DNA of 52,572 nucleotides from Chitinophagaceae bacterium UBA2793 (lineage in GTDB: Bacteria; Bacteroidota; Bacteroidia; Chitinophagales; Chitinophagaceae). Positions 46,301 through 52,572 of the stretch are shown piece by piece. The stretch covers positions 1-52,572 of the forward strand of contig DEHT01000044.1 in the NCBI GenBank assembly GCA_002352045.1, written 5' to 3'. A program made the translations under genes and the position numbers. Position 1 is the first letter of the stretch, and each line of letters starts with the position of its first letter. Under the pieces are notes generated by a model. That model made no database searches, was not told the DNA's origin, and worked only from the letters and a program-made list of their open reading frames with translations.

Positions 46301-48015
46301 GAAATCCAAATGGAAATAATGAAGTAGCTACTACTGCGACAGCAACCTCTGGTGTGCCCGGATGGTCTTCCAATCAAGGGTCTGGAGCAAAGGCGAGTAA
46401 ACTGGGTTTCAATGGCAAAAAAGTTGGGCCCAATATGATGTTGAAAGTAATGGCTGGCGATAATATTGCTGTGCGAACAGATTATTATTACACTGGCCCG
46501 ATAGATAATAGCGGACAAAACGGTATGCTGAGTAATGTACTTACAAGTATGTTGAGTGCACTATCTTACAATACGGTAACCTCAAGTTTGCATGGTTCTT
46601 CAACGGCAATAACAAGTAATATCAATGCGAACCCGCTAAGTTTTGGAGACTTTTTAAATAATCAGAATGTAGGCAACAATACTACGCCACAGGCCTATCT
46701 TAACGTTTTATTTTTTGATGAAAATTTTAATTTCGTTCCATATGATAATGTTACCGGTTTGGGAAGCTATGGATGGCGGGTTGGTGCTGGTGGTGATGGG
46801 CAAAGTATTCCGCAGCAATTAGCAAAAGCTCCTAAAAACGGATATGCTTATGTTTATCTAAGTAATGAAAGTAAAACATGGGTTTATTTCGATAATTTAG
46901 ATGTAACGCATGAAAGGGGAAGATTAGTAGAAGAGAATGCATATTATGCTTACGGGTTGAAGATTGCGGGAATAAGTGGAAGGCCCGTTGGTAAAACAGA
47001 TAATCAATTTGGATATCAGGGCGATTTTGCGGAGGAAGATGAGGAGGCTAATTGGAATGAATTTCATTTAAGAAACTACGACCAACAAATTGGTCGATGG
47101 AATGAAATTGATCCTTATAGTCAGTTTGCAAGTGGTTATGTAGGCATCGGTGCAAATCCAATCAATAACATTGATCCTGATGGCGGATGGATTTTTCATT
47201 CTGTCGGTTTAATTGAACATGGCGCTTGGGCTATTGGTGGCGCTGCAATTGGTGCAATTGTGGGAGGTGCTTCCAGCGGTTGGAGCCCTAAAAATATAAG
47301 GAATGGTTCACTAATTGGCGGGGGAATAGGATTGGGAGCAAGTTTTGTGAATTGGAACTCTGTAGGCAACTGGTTTGGAGGACTATTTCAAAGCAATACA
47401 TTGTGGATTTATTTTGACGGGCTTCAGGTTTTAGAGACTTACAATATGTACAGAGAAAGTCAAACCCAAAGGAAGGTTACTGGATACAGTAAAGATAAAA
47501 ACGGTAACGATGATCCAACCAAACCGACTTATAGTAAGCCAGAACCAAAGTCACCAAATGAAGAACCAATTCTTACAACCCAACTTGTAAGAGGTAAACT
47601 TCACTTTAAGGATGGAGATGATGAATATTGCTTTGATGCAAATTCTGGTGCTGATGGAAACGGAGCTATACCAGATGGGGATTACACTGTAGGAGGGTTG
47701 GAAGATAACCGTCCTTCACCTTATAATATTGATAATTCTCGAACGGGCTATACAATTCCGTTGGAACCTGATGATGAGACGGTTACAAGAGATTTGATTA
47801 AAATGCACCCTACAACAAAAAATACACATGGTTGTGTTGGTATATTAGACAAAAATCAACAAATACAATTTTACAAATTATTTCCAAAGCTGAGAACAAA
47901 GTATAAAAAAATTAAGTTCAGAGCAAAAGGAGTCAACGGATCTAAGAAAAAAGTAATTGCTAACGATGGTACATATAAAGGAGAAAGGGTCGTTGCAGTT
48001 AAACAAAAACAATAG
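43351..48015 (+). CDS. RHS protein with L,D-transpeptidase-like C-terminal toxin, 1554 aa
   Basis: A signal peptide (ends INGQ) is followed by a DUF6443-type N-terminus, YD repeats over about 1200 residues and the RHS core terminus (LRNYDQQIGRWNEIDPYSQ ... NPINNIDPDGG, ending near 1277), the usual cleavage boundary of RHS toxins. After a Gly/Ala-rich, membrane-active-looking stretch (AIGGAAIGAIVGGA), residues about 1390-1510 resemble the YkuD/Tlde1 L,D-transpeptidase-like fold: IPDGDYTVGG, His1486 in IKMHP and THGCVGI with His1493 and Cys1495. Such domains modify or damage peptidoglycan peptides. The candidate immunity gene starts 1 base after the stop. Confidence 0.82.
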   Translation: MNRMNYIFSVRFFTILFLMTVQQSINGQVAPLPAQVQPGKKVNYVRTFTSTIPEKNPNVIVSKASELGGGVLENTQYLDGLNRIIQQNDKNASQEGDGTGNPWVTARDIISINRYDFDASQQANIKNLEYMPFPFKGTGTDYTNGFLSAGFQLQQSFWQSEYPGENYYYNETRTERSPLGRVEKSLGQGSAFVGANIGVSVVQELSNINENVMPWRIESASAFTPPLTSIPYSTGKLFKTISIDEKGKKTYTYTDFGGKTILKKVQEKEAGPDLDENGHNGWLCTYYVYDDLDQLRVIITPKAVKYLQSSGFVFSSVDVYQELCFWYDYDERGRNIVKHSPGAGTIQMVYDNRDRLVLSQDENQRNRAGKQWAFFLYDEQNRMIASGLYDKDATRDAMASFVKNLNNGVVSISVFTGSNETLLVDNPVSGSTAYCNNCSNIVINTVTYYDTHSYQGVKAFSNDFSFAPVETNPNSPNQNLYVEAVVKSNRTIDFITGTKTRVINNNYDDGNAANDQFLTATVYYDDKGRAIQELSDNVKNAVDYTTTQYDFAGRTIGICEKHTMPGTSINNFTTISKFNFDFLKRITGVFKKYGSQDYKKIVSYTYDEFGKVKAKKLSPDYNSGAGIETLTYDYNIRGWLTGINKDYALSTSSLSQWDHFLGMYMGYDNSNAMFHNSQYNGNITGVIWKGQGDNMPRGYNYHYDNVNRFISANFVQKEKPSDLLFTNNKMDFSVTNIQYDENGNLKQMYQKGMIPGNNTPVFIDKLTYEYKTVAGSQWSNQLKKVFDQPDLTASNNGALGDFKDETFGSNTDDYTYDLNGNLIKDNNKKIRISGNGGVQYNYFDKPQKITIENKSITEFTYDADGVKLAKKVTNTVSGISTTTWYMGAFIYEEIAGQINMQMILHEEGRIRVYNPVTNPRVTIGGNFDLPDGKKGAFDFFVKDNLQNIRAIVTEETHNEYNNCTMQDAVSYYETRMFGQVDANGNPNGNNEVATTATATSGVPGWSSNQGSGAKASKLGFNGKKVGPNMMLKVMAGDNIAVRTDYYYTGPIDNSGQNGMLSNVLTSMLSALSYNTVTSSLHGSSTAITSNINANPLSFGDFLNNQNVGNNTTPQAYLNVLFFDENFNFVPYDNVTGLGSYGWRVGAGGDGQSIPQQLAKAPKNGYAYVYLSNESKTWVYFDNLDVTHERGRLVEENAYYAYGLKIAGISGRPVGKTDNQFGYQGDFAEEDEEANWNEFHLRNYDQQIGRWNEIDPYSQFASGYVGIGANPINNIDPDGGWIFHSVGLIEHGAWAIGGAAIGAIVGGASSGWSPKNIRNGSLIGGGIGLGASFVNWNSVGNWFGGLFQSNTLWIYFDGLQVLETYNMYRESQTQRKVTGYSKDKNGNDDPTKPTYSKPEPKSPNEEPILTTQLVRGKLHFKDGDDEYCFDANSGADGNGAIPDGDYTVGGLEDNRPSPYNIDNSRTGYTIPLEPDDETVTRDLIKMHPTTKNTHGCVGILDKNQQIQFYKLFPKLRTKYKKIKFRAKGVNGSKKKVIANDGTYKGERVVAVKQKQ

Positions 48016-48016
48016 A

Positions 48017-48658
48017 ATGAAAAACAATTCAAAGTTTATAACAATAATATATCTATTAGCCTTGTCGCTATATGGATTTAGCTCATTTAGATGCAAAAGC
48101 ACATACAGGTCAATAGTCAATCATCCTGTTATTGAAGATACATCCCTAATTATAGATAAATCAAAGCTGGATGACGGCTTCAATAAAGATATTAGCATAC
48201 AAGGAGACTCAACTTATAGCATTTTCAAGGATCAATTAAAATGGCAGCCTGGAGTTGCGATGGAAATCTTAAAACTAAGATCTTTAAATGCCTCGATTGT
48301 TATTAAGTTCACCTCTAATCATGAAATTGAAAGAATTCAATATGCATCTTTGCTAGCAACAGGAAATGAAGATAAAAACTTCTTCATTAATAAGAACTAT
48401 CAGACTAATTTCTATCAGTTTAAAATTGGCGATAGTTTAGAAACTATCCTGAACAAACTGAAGGGCATAAGATATAAAATAGAACAAAACTTTCCATCTA
48501 CAAAAGATATTTGTATTACTATTAATGGTTTCATAAAGAATACCGGCACCTCTTCAGTCGGGGAATTCGACGAGTATCGATGCGCATATTGTTTTAAAAA
48601 AGGGAAACTTGATCTCGTAGAAATAAATTATTTTAGAGATGTAACTTTCAAGAACTAA
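48017..48658 (+). CDS. Candidate immunity protein of the RHS toxin, 213 aa
   Basis: The ATG at 48017 lies 1 base after the RHS stop (TAG-A-ATG), the classic toxin-immunity junction. The protein has an N-terminal hydrophobic leader (FITIIYLLALSLYGFSSF) followed by Cys, so it is exported to the periplasm or lipidated, though the residue before Cys is Arg, which is unusual for a lipobox. The rest is a mixed alpha/beta domain without known motifs. An exported immunity protein is what a peptidoglycan-acting toxin would require. Function is inferred from position. Confidence 0.7.
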   Translation: MKNNSKFITIIYLLALSLYGFSSFRCKSTYRSIVNHPVIEDTSLIIDKSKLDDGFNKDISIQGDSTYSIFKDQLKWQPGVAMEILKLRSLNASIVIKFTSNHEIERIQYASLLATGNEDKNFFINKNYQTNFYQFKIGDSLETILNKLKGIRYKIEQNFPSTKDICITINGFIKNTGTSSVGEFDEYRCAYCFKKGKLDLVEINYFRDVTFKN

Positions 48659-48766
48659 GATTTAAAAAGGACAGGGTCAATATAAAGCTAAAATAACATA
48701 GATATGTCGTAACTATTCAATTTGTAAGTTGGACGATTGAACACTCCCAGATTTTTATCTTCTTTG

Positions 48767-50059
48767 TCAGTCTTTCTTCAGTTCAAGTATTTTGCAGTTA
48801 TAGTCGTCCAACACATTTGAGGGCAGGCTTTTCAGATAAATTTCCGTTGTCTTCAAGCTTGAATGTCCAAGCATAGCACTGATTGCCGTAACAGGTACGT
48901 TTTGAAGCATGGCTTGGGTTGCGAAGGAGTGTCTGCTTACATAGCTCGTTAGCTTTTGTTCAATTCCGCATAAGTCAGCAAGGGATCGCAGATTTTCATT
49001 AAAGCGTTTTCTCGCCCATTGGATATCCCTTTGTTGTAATATCGCACCTTCTCTTTTTATGATCGGAAACACATATTTGGAAGAAGGGTCTTGGTGTATA
49101 TAGTGCGAAACGATCGCCCCTAGGCTTTCGGTGATTTTGATGTCATAAAGTTTGCTTGTTTTTTGACGGCGATAATGAACTCGCCCATCAACTATATCTT
49201 TTTTTTGCAAATGGGCCATATCCGCAAAACTCATCCCATACATCATGTAACTAGCGATAAAGTAATTGCGTGCATCGAATGCCGGATGTTCAGGCTTTAA
49301 TTCCGACGCAAGTATTTTGGACAAACTTGTGCTGTCCAACGCACGTTTTCTGGTGGGTTCTGTTTTGATTTTGTAATCGGCGAATGGATACAATTCCCGA
49401 TCTATAACTTTCGACTTAATGGCTTTGTTATAAATCGATCGTATCGCTCGCAAATAAACGGCCAGCCCATTGCGTTCATTGCCTGTCGCAAGGTGATAGT
49501 TTTCCAATTGCATGAGAAAGCTGTAATTAAGTTCAGGAAATGTCAAATCAACCGACTTATCAGGCTTGAATTTACTTGCCTTGGGATTCCCGCCTTTATT
49601 CTTTGGTAACGGCTTGCCCTTATTAAATGTGCGGAGGAATTTGACAGCACCTTCGTAAGATTGTGCAGTACCCACACGATCGGCTTTATATAAGTCTCGA
49701 ATTAGCGTTTCGCTAAAGGCGTAAAACGAAGCCGCCGTAAATGAAGGGTCGATTTTCTGTTTGACATCGGAAATAGTTGTCGGGCCAGTTTTTTTCTGGT
49801 CGCCAAGCTTCAAAATACTGTCTAAGGCTTCAGCTTTCTTTTTCTGAATTTCATTATTCAGTCGGGTTACATTTGTTGTGCCCTTATAAGATTTTTTGAC
49901 TTCAAGTTTTTCTTCATCCCAATCTTCTTTTTTTAGATGGATGCCCGTTTTAATAGAAGTCGTTTTACGATTATGGGTGAGCCGCAGTATGAGTGGGTAA
50001 GTGCCATCCGCTTTCGGACGACGGGTATCGAGGGACACTTTAACGCTGGTCGAGATCAT
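48767..50059 (-). CDS. int: Tyrosine integrase of the element, Bacteroidota type, 430 aa
   Basis: Three domains are visible: arm-type DNA binding (LDTRRPKADGTYPLILRLTHN, 8-28), a SAM-like core-binding domain (about 115-225), and the catalytic domain with TSYVSRHSFATQ (Arg376, His377), GHSSLKTTEIY and the nucleophile Tyr408. At box I the family usually has Arg before GMSF; here it is Tyr (MMYGMSF). Loss of this Arg is known in IntDOT of CTnDOT, so it need not inactivate the enzyme. The gene lies just inside the right end, next to the TTTGCACG repeats and the tRNA-derived attachment copy, so it should integrate the element at tRNA-Asn. Confidence 0.9.
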   Translation of the reverse strand: MISTSVKVSLDTRRPKADGTYPLILRLTHNRKTTSIKTGIHLKKEDWDEEKLEVKKSYKGTTNVTRLNNEIQKKKAEALDSILKLGDQKKTGPTTISDVKQKIDPSFTAASFYAFSETLIRDLYKADRVGTAQSYEGAVKFLRTFNKGKPLPKNKGGNPKASKFKPDKSVDLTFPELNYSFLMQLENYHLATGNERNGLAVYLRAIRSIYNKAIKSKVIDRELYPFADYKIKTEPTRKRALDSTSLSKILASELKPEHPAFDARNYFIASYMMYGMSFADMAHLQKKDIVDGRVHYRRQKTSKLYDIKITESLGAIVSHYIHQDPSSKYVFPIIKREGAILQQRDIQWARKRFNENLRSLADLCGIEQKLTSYVSRHSFATQAMLQNVPVTAISAMLGHSSLKTTEIYLKSLPSNVLDDYNCKILELKKD

Positions 50060-50096
50060 GGAGTACCTTTTGTGTATCGTGAAAATAACGAAAAAA

Positions 50097-50116
50097 TTTG
50101 CACGCAGTTTGCACGC
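50097..50116 (+). repeat. Tandem TTTGCACGCA repeats at right end, likely integrase arm sites
   Basis: TTTGCACGCAGTTTGCACGC holds two direct copies of TTTGCACGC, matching the pair at 13976-13994 inside the left end. It lies between the integrase start and the attachment repeat. Confidence 0.6.
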
Positions 50117-50223
50117 AAAAGACGGTTTTTTATGAATTTATATGATTTGATTAATGATAAATAACATTGGTTTTCCGTATAAATCAGCACATGTCGAACC
50201 ACATCAAACCATCAATCTTAGGT

Positions 50224-50313
50224 CTGTTAATCAGAGGGTCGTTGGTTCAAGTCCAACAGGGGGAGCGAAGAAGAAAAAGGGTTTCAGGCTTTTTAAGTTT
50301 GGAGCCCTTTTTT
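50224..50313 (+). repeat. attR: partial tRNA-Asn 3' half plus terminator
   Basis: Starting in the anticodon loop, this copies 13885-13974. Only the 3' half of the tRNA is present; upstream sequence cannot form acceptor and D arms, so it is a tRNA remnant. Its T-stem is GTTGG/CCAAC versus GCTGG/CCAGC at the left, a compensated pair change. Confidence 0.88.
50277..50313 (+). terminator. tRNA-Asn terminator, right copy
   Basis: AAGGG and CCCTT flank a looser stem followed by TTTTTTT. It is the counterpart of the terminator at 13938-13974 and now has no complete tRNA in front of it. The remainder up to 50380 shows nothing further. Confidence 0.55.
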
Positions 50314-50380
50314 TATTGAAAAATATTTTCCAATTATAAACCGTCCCTCAAAAAAGTCATTCCCCCGGTTTCTACAAACC

Positions 50381-50605
50381 CTACTCAAACCCTTTCCATT
50401 TCCGAACGAGATGCCTAATTACAAAAGCCAATAAAATTAATGAGAGAATATAATACAAAATGTTTTTCCAGCTTGGGCTGCCTTCAAAAAAACCATAACC
50501 CCAGTAAATACCAAATAAAACATTGGCAAGCATCCAAAGCACTATTAGAGCAATGCTATTGGCAATTAATATAAAAAAACGCCTGGTTTCTTCTTCCATT
50601 CCCAT
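50381..50605 (-). CDS. Small two-helix membrane protein, 74 aa
   Basis: Two hydrophobic segments (about residues 10-33 and 48-63) flank a short aromatic/Gly loop (GIYWGYGFFEGSPSW), with a basic tail. No family assigned. It ends 26 bases from the GH25 gene on the same strand and is probably co-transcribed with it. Confidence 0.65.
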   Translation of the reverse strand: MGMEEETRRFFILIANSIALIVLWMLANVLFGIYWGYGFFEGSPSWKNILYYILSLILLAFVIRHLVRKWKGFE

Positions 50606-50631
50606 GCTGCAAAGGTATTGCTTTGTATCAG

Positions 50632-51396
50632 CTACCGTATAAGTAAATTTTCAAATGCTATGCTGTTGCCGTTAAAAACATTAAAGTCAACAAAAGCTTC
50701 AATGCCATTCACCCTGCCGGTTTCGCTATGCTGCCAAAAATGCCAATGACGGTTAATGCGTGGCTGCCCGGGTTGTTTGTAATGTGCTATCCATAATGGA
50801 TAATGATCAAAAGTACCGGCAAGGTATTTTTCGTAAAAACTTACATTGGTATAAATAATGGGTTTTACTTTGTAATAGTCTTCAACGGCTTTTACCCAGT
50901 GTTGCAGTTGTTCTAACAGCGCTTCTTTTTTTACCCCGTAGGTTTCTTCAATATCCAATACCGGTGGAAGATCGCCTTTTGAAAGCTTAACAGTTTTAAT
51001 AAAATTTTGTGCCTGTGTTTTGCCGTTTTTGCCGGGTACAAAAAAATGGTAAGCTCCTCTGTGTAATTCCTGTTCGCCGGCATTGATCCAGTTTCGGGCA
51101 AACTGAACATCTACTCCACCCAGGCCTTCGGTAGCTTTTATAAAAACAAAGTCTATTGAAATGCCATCAATCTCCATTTCTTTTACCAGTTTCCAGCCAA
51201 TGTTTTTTTGATAGCGGCTTACATCAATGCCATGTATTGCATAGTTGGTGGGAATGGGAATGCCAAAGGCAGGATAGTGAACATAAGAAGGGCGATTAAA
51301 TTTCCAATAAAAAAAAGCAAATGCACAAATGAATGCTGCTATTGCTATAAAAAATCCTATCCTAATTTTTCCCTTTTGTTTTTTACTGCGAGCCAT
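50632..51396 (-). CDS. GH25 lysozyme (N-acetylmuramidase), 254 aa
   Basis: A membrane anchor (residues 12-30) is followed by a GH25 domain: GIDVSRYQ with Asp58, FVFIKATEG, GAYHFF and PPVLDIEET with catalytic Asp148 and Glu150, then PIIYTN and WIAHY. It should cleave the beta-1,4 bond between MurNAc and GlcNAc in peptidoglycan from the periplasmic side. Host gene, outside the mobile element. It starts 24 bases after the stop of the M1 peptidase gene. Confidence 0.9.
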   Translation of the reverse strand: MARSKKQKGKIRIGFFIAIAAFICAFAFFYWKFNRPSYVHYPAFGIPIPTNYAIHGIDVSRYQKNIGWKLVKEMEIDGISIDFVFIKATEGLGGVDVQFARNWINAGEQELHRGAYHFFVPGKNGKTQAQNFIKTVKLSKGDLPPVLDIEETYGVKKEALLEQLQHWVKAVEDYYKVKPIIYTNVSFYEKYLAGTFDHYPLWIAHYKQPGQPRINRHWHFWQHSETGRVNGIEAFVDFNVFNGNSIAFENLLIR

Positions 51397-51420
51397 TTTT
51401 AGTGAGGCAAAACTAAAGGA

Positions 51421-52572
51421 TTATTGCAGTACCCTTTTCACAATTTTTTTATTGCCTGCTTTAACAGTTACAACGTATATTCCTTTTGCCCAATGTTTGT
51501 TGTTGATACTTAAAATGGCAGCGCCATTCAGCAAAGTAATATTTTCTTTATACATCAACTGCCCCGTTGCGTTTAAAATAGTAAGGTTGGCAACATCGGC
51601 ATTAAAATCGTGCAAGAAAATACTCATGGGTGCAGTAACCGGGTTTGGATTAATTTCTACCGCAGCTTGCCCGGTATTACTTAGCAACACTTTTTTGGAA
51701 CTGTTGTTTTTTGATATCAGCCAAAGTTCCGGATCTACCAAAACGGTATCGGGTAAAAATCCAATTTCGCTGTTAAACATTTGGCCATTGCTTGTATGAT
51801 TCACTACAATGGTTTTCTCCTGTGTGGCGTTTTTAAATTTTAAAGCCACGGGCATTTCAAAAAAGCTGACCGAAGGATGAGATGTAGTTTGATTCATTTT
51901 AAAACGTACCATAGTATTCCCTATGGGGCTCCATTCTATCTGGTACGATGGATAGCCTTGGCCGGTGTACCATTGATTAAAAAAAGTGCTAAGGTCTTTG
52001 CCATATACCTGTTCTAAATGCATTTTTAAATTGGCAGTATTTACAAATTTGTAAGCCAGTGCCGGATCGTTTGAATAGTTTTTTATTGCCCTGAAAAACT
52101 TTTCGTCGCCCAGCATCCAGCGCAGCATCATCACTAAATAACATCCTTTATTGTAACTGAGCCTTGAGCTAAATATGCGGCTCACATTGGTTGTATCATC
52201 TACTCTTACCGAGCCTCCGGGCTGCAAAGTGATGTGGTTAATAATGGCATGCCTGTTGGGTAAAATATCTGCCGGGTACCTTGCTTCGGCATAGTCTAAT
52301 GCAAGGTAGGTGGCAAAGCCTTCGTTTAGCCAAATATCGGCCCAGCTAGATGTGGTTAATTTATCGCCAAACCATTGATGCCCCAGTTCGTGTGCCATTA
52401 AAGATTCGCCCGGCGACACTATAAATGTGGCTGTTTGATGCTCCATGCCACCTCCCCATCCAAATTGCACATGGCCATATTTTTCTTTTATAAATGGATA
52501 ATCGCCGTAAGTGTTGTGAAAATAATTCATGGCATACAATACATTGGGCGTATGCTGTTGAAATAAAGCAAG
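51421..52572 (-). CDS. M1 family aminopeptidase with type IX secretion signal, partial
   Basis: The frame is open to the right edge, so the N-terminus is missing. Visible are the M1 motifs GGMEHQ (substrate N-terminus recognition) and HELGHQWFG followed by WLNEGFATY, the HExxH-x18-E zinc site. The last 75 residues (INPNPVTAPMSIFL ... GIYVVTVKAGNKKIVKRVLQ pieces) form a type A C-terminal sorting domain for the type IX secretion system. The enzyme should be secreted or surface-attached and trim peptides outside the cell. Confidence 0.9.
   Translation of the reverse strand, partial: LALFQQHTPNVLYAMNYFHNTYGDYPFIKEKYGHVQFGWGGGMEHQTATFIVSPGESLMAHELGHQWFGDKLTTSSWADIWLNEGFATYLALDYAEARYPADILPNRHAIINHITLQPGGSVRVDDTTNVSRIFSSRLSYNKGCYLVMMLRWMLGDEKFFRAIKNYSNDPALAYKFVNTANLKMHLEQVYGKDLSTFFNQWYTGQGYPSYQIEWSPIGNTMVRFKMNQTTSHPSVSFFEMPVALKFKNATQEKTIVVNHTSNGQMFNSEIGFLPDTVLVDPELWLISKNNSSKKVLLSNTGQAAVEINPNPVTAPMSIFLHDFNADVANLTILNATGQLMYKENITLLNGAAILSINNKHWAKGIYVVTVKAGNKKIVKRVLQ

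Larger units (their letters stand above)
13885..50313. mobile_element. Integrative mobilisable element in tRNA-Asn, ~36.3 kb
   Basis: The element is bounded by direct repeats of the tRNA-Asn 3' half and terminator (13885-13974 and 50224-50313). It encodes its own tyrosine integrase at the right end, a MobF relaxase, a coupling ATPase, an excisionase-like HTH protein, ArdC and RadC. No VirB/Tra mating-pair genes are visible, so it should be mobilised by a helper rather than be self-transmissible. Cargo includes a Lamassu-type defence operon, an unrecognised FAD/GAF cassette, an outer-membrane protein with a serine recombinase, and an RHS toxin locus. Whether it still excises is unknown. Confidence 0.85.

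Noticed and set aside
45814..46518. 234-codon minus-strand frame inside the RHS gene
   Set aside because: It is antisense to continuous YD repeats, and its Ile/Ser/Cys/His-rich composition is typical of a shadow frame.
50224..50265. A second tRNA gene at the right end
   Set aside because: Only the anticodon loop to 3' end is present; the upstream bases cannot form the acceptor and D arms, so it is an attachment remnant.
1..52572. CRISPR array
   Set aside because: No regularly spaced direct repeats with unique spacers were seen; the only arrays are the short integrase-type repeats.

Overview
The window looks like a chromosome fragment from a Bacteroidota bacterium, most likely a Chitinophagaceae-like lineage. 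The evidence is the Bacteroidota-type lipoproteins, a type IX secretion C-terminal domain on an M1 peptidase, candidate promoters with the TTTG / TAnnTTTG pattern, DUF6443-type RHS proteins and a Bacteroidota-type tyrosine integrase. No species can be named from this sequence alone.

Layout. (1) 1-13.8 kb is host chromosome. A minus-strand envelope operon (6087 down past 1) encodes a transglutaminase-like protein, an anchored exported protein, a multi-TM patatin phospholipase and two lipoproteins. It is followed by a nicotinamide riboside salvage operon (pnuC, a 59-residue membrane protein outside the usual size cut-off, and an NadR-type kinase), nfu, a UvrD/PcrA helicase, hflX and a Rieske protein. 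(2) 13.85-50.3 kb is a mobile element of about 36.3 kb inserted in a tRNA-Asn(GUU) gene. The intact tRNA is at 13853-13926. A second copy of the tRNA 3' half plus its terminator is at 50224-50313, next to the element's own integrase. (3) 50.3-52.57 kb is host chromosome again: a small membrane protein, a GH25 lysozyme and an M1 peptidase cut by the window end.

Inside the element, from left to right: a Lamassu-type defence operon (Cap4-like nuclease, small middle subunit, SMC ATPase with paired CxxC); a second, foreign-looking integrase with repeat arrays upstream; a replication/anti-restriction block (primase-like, RadC, ArdC); an unrecognised cassette with a FAD/GAF-like protein and a RadC-like protein that has lost its metal ligands; a mobilisation module (MobF relaxase-helicase, membrane protein, TraD/TrwB-type coupling ATPase, HTH protein) with no type IV secretion genes, so it probably relies on a helper element; an outer-membrane barrel, a membrane protein and a serine recombinase; then a 12-kb RHS locus. 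That locus holds a coiled-coil/barrel protein, a 1382-residue YD-type protein, a glutathione-peroxidase-fold protein with all four catalytic residues replaced, and a 1554-residue RHS protein with an L,D-transpeptidase-like C-terminal domain. It ends with a candidate exported immunity protein.

The genes make sense as one integrative mobilisable element: it integrates at tRNA-Asn, processes and docks its DNA for transfer, evades restriction (ArdC), defends its host (Lamassu) and carries a polymorphic toxin locus for competition. The best candidates for something undescribed are the FAD/GAF plus pseudo-JAB cassette (23.1-26.4 kb) and the RHS locus with its embedded pseudo-peroxidase (37.2-48.7 kb).
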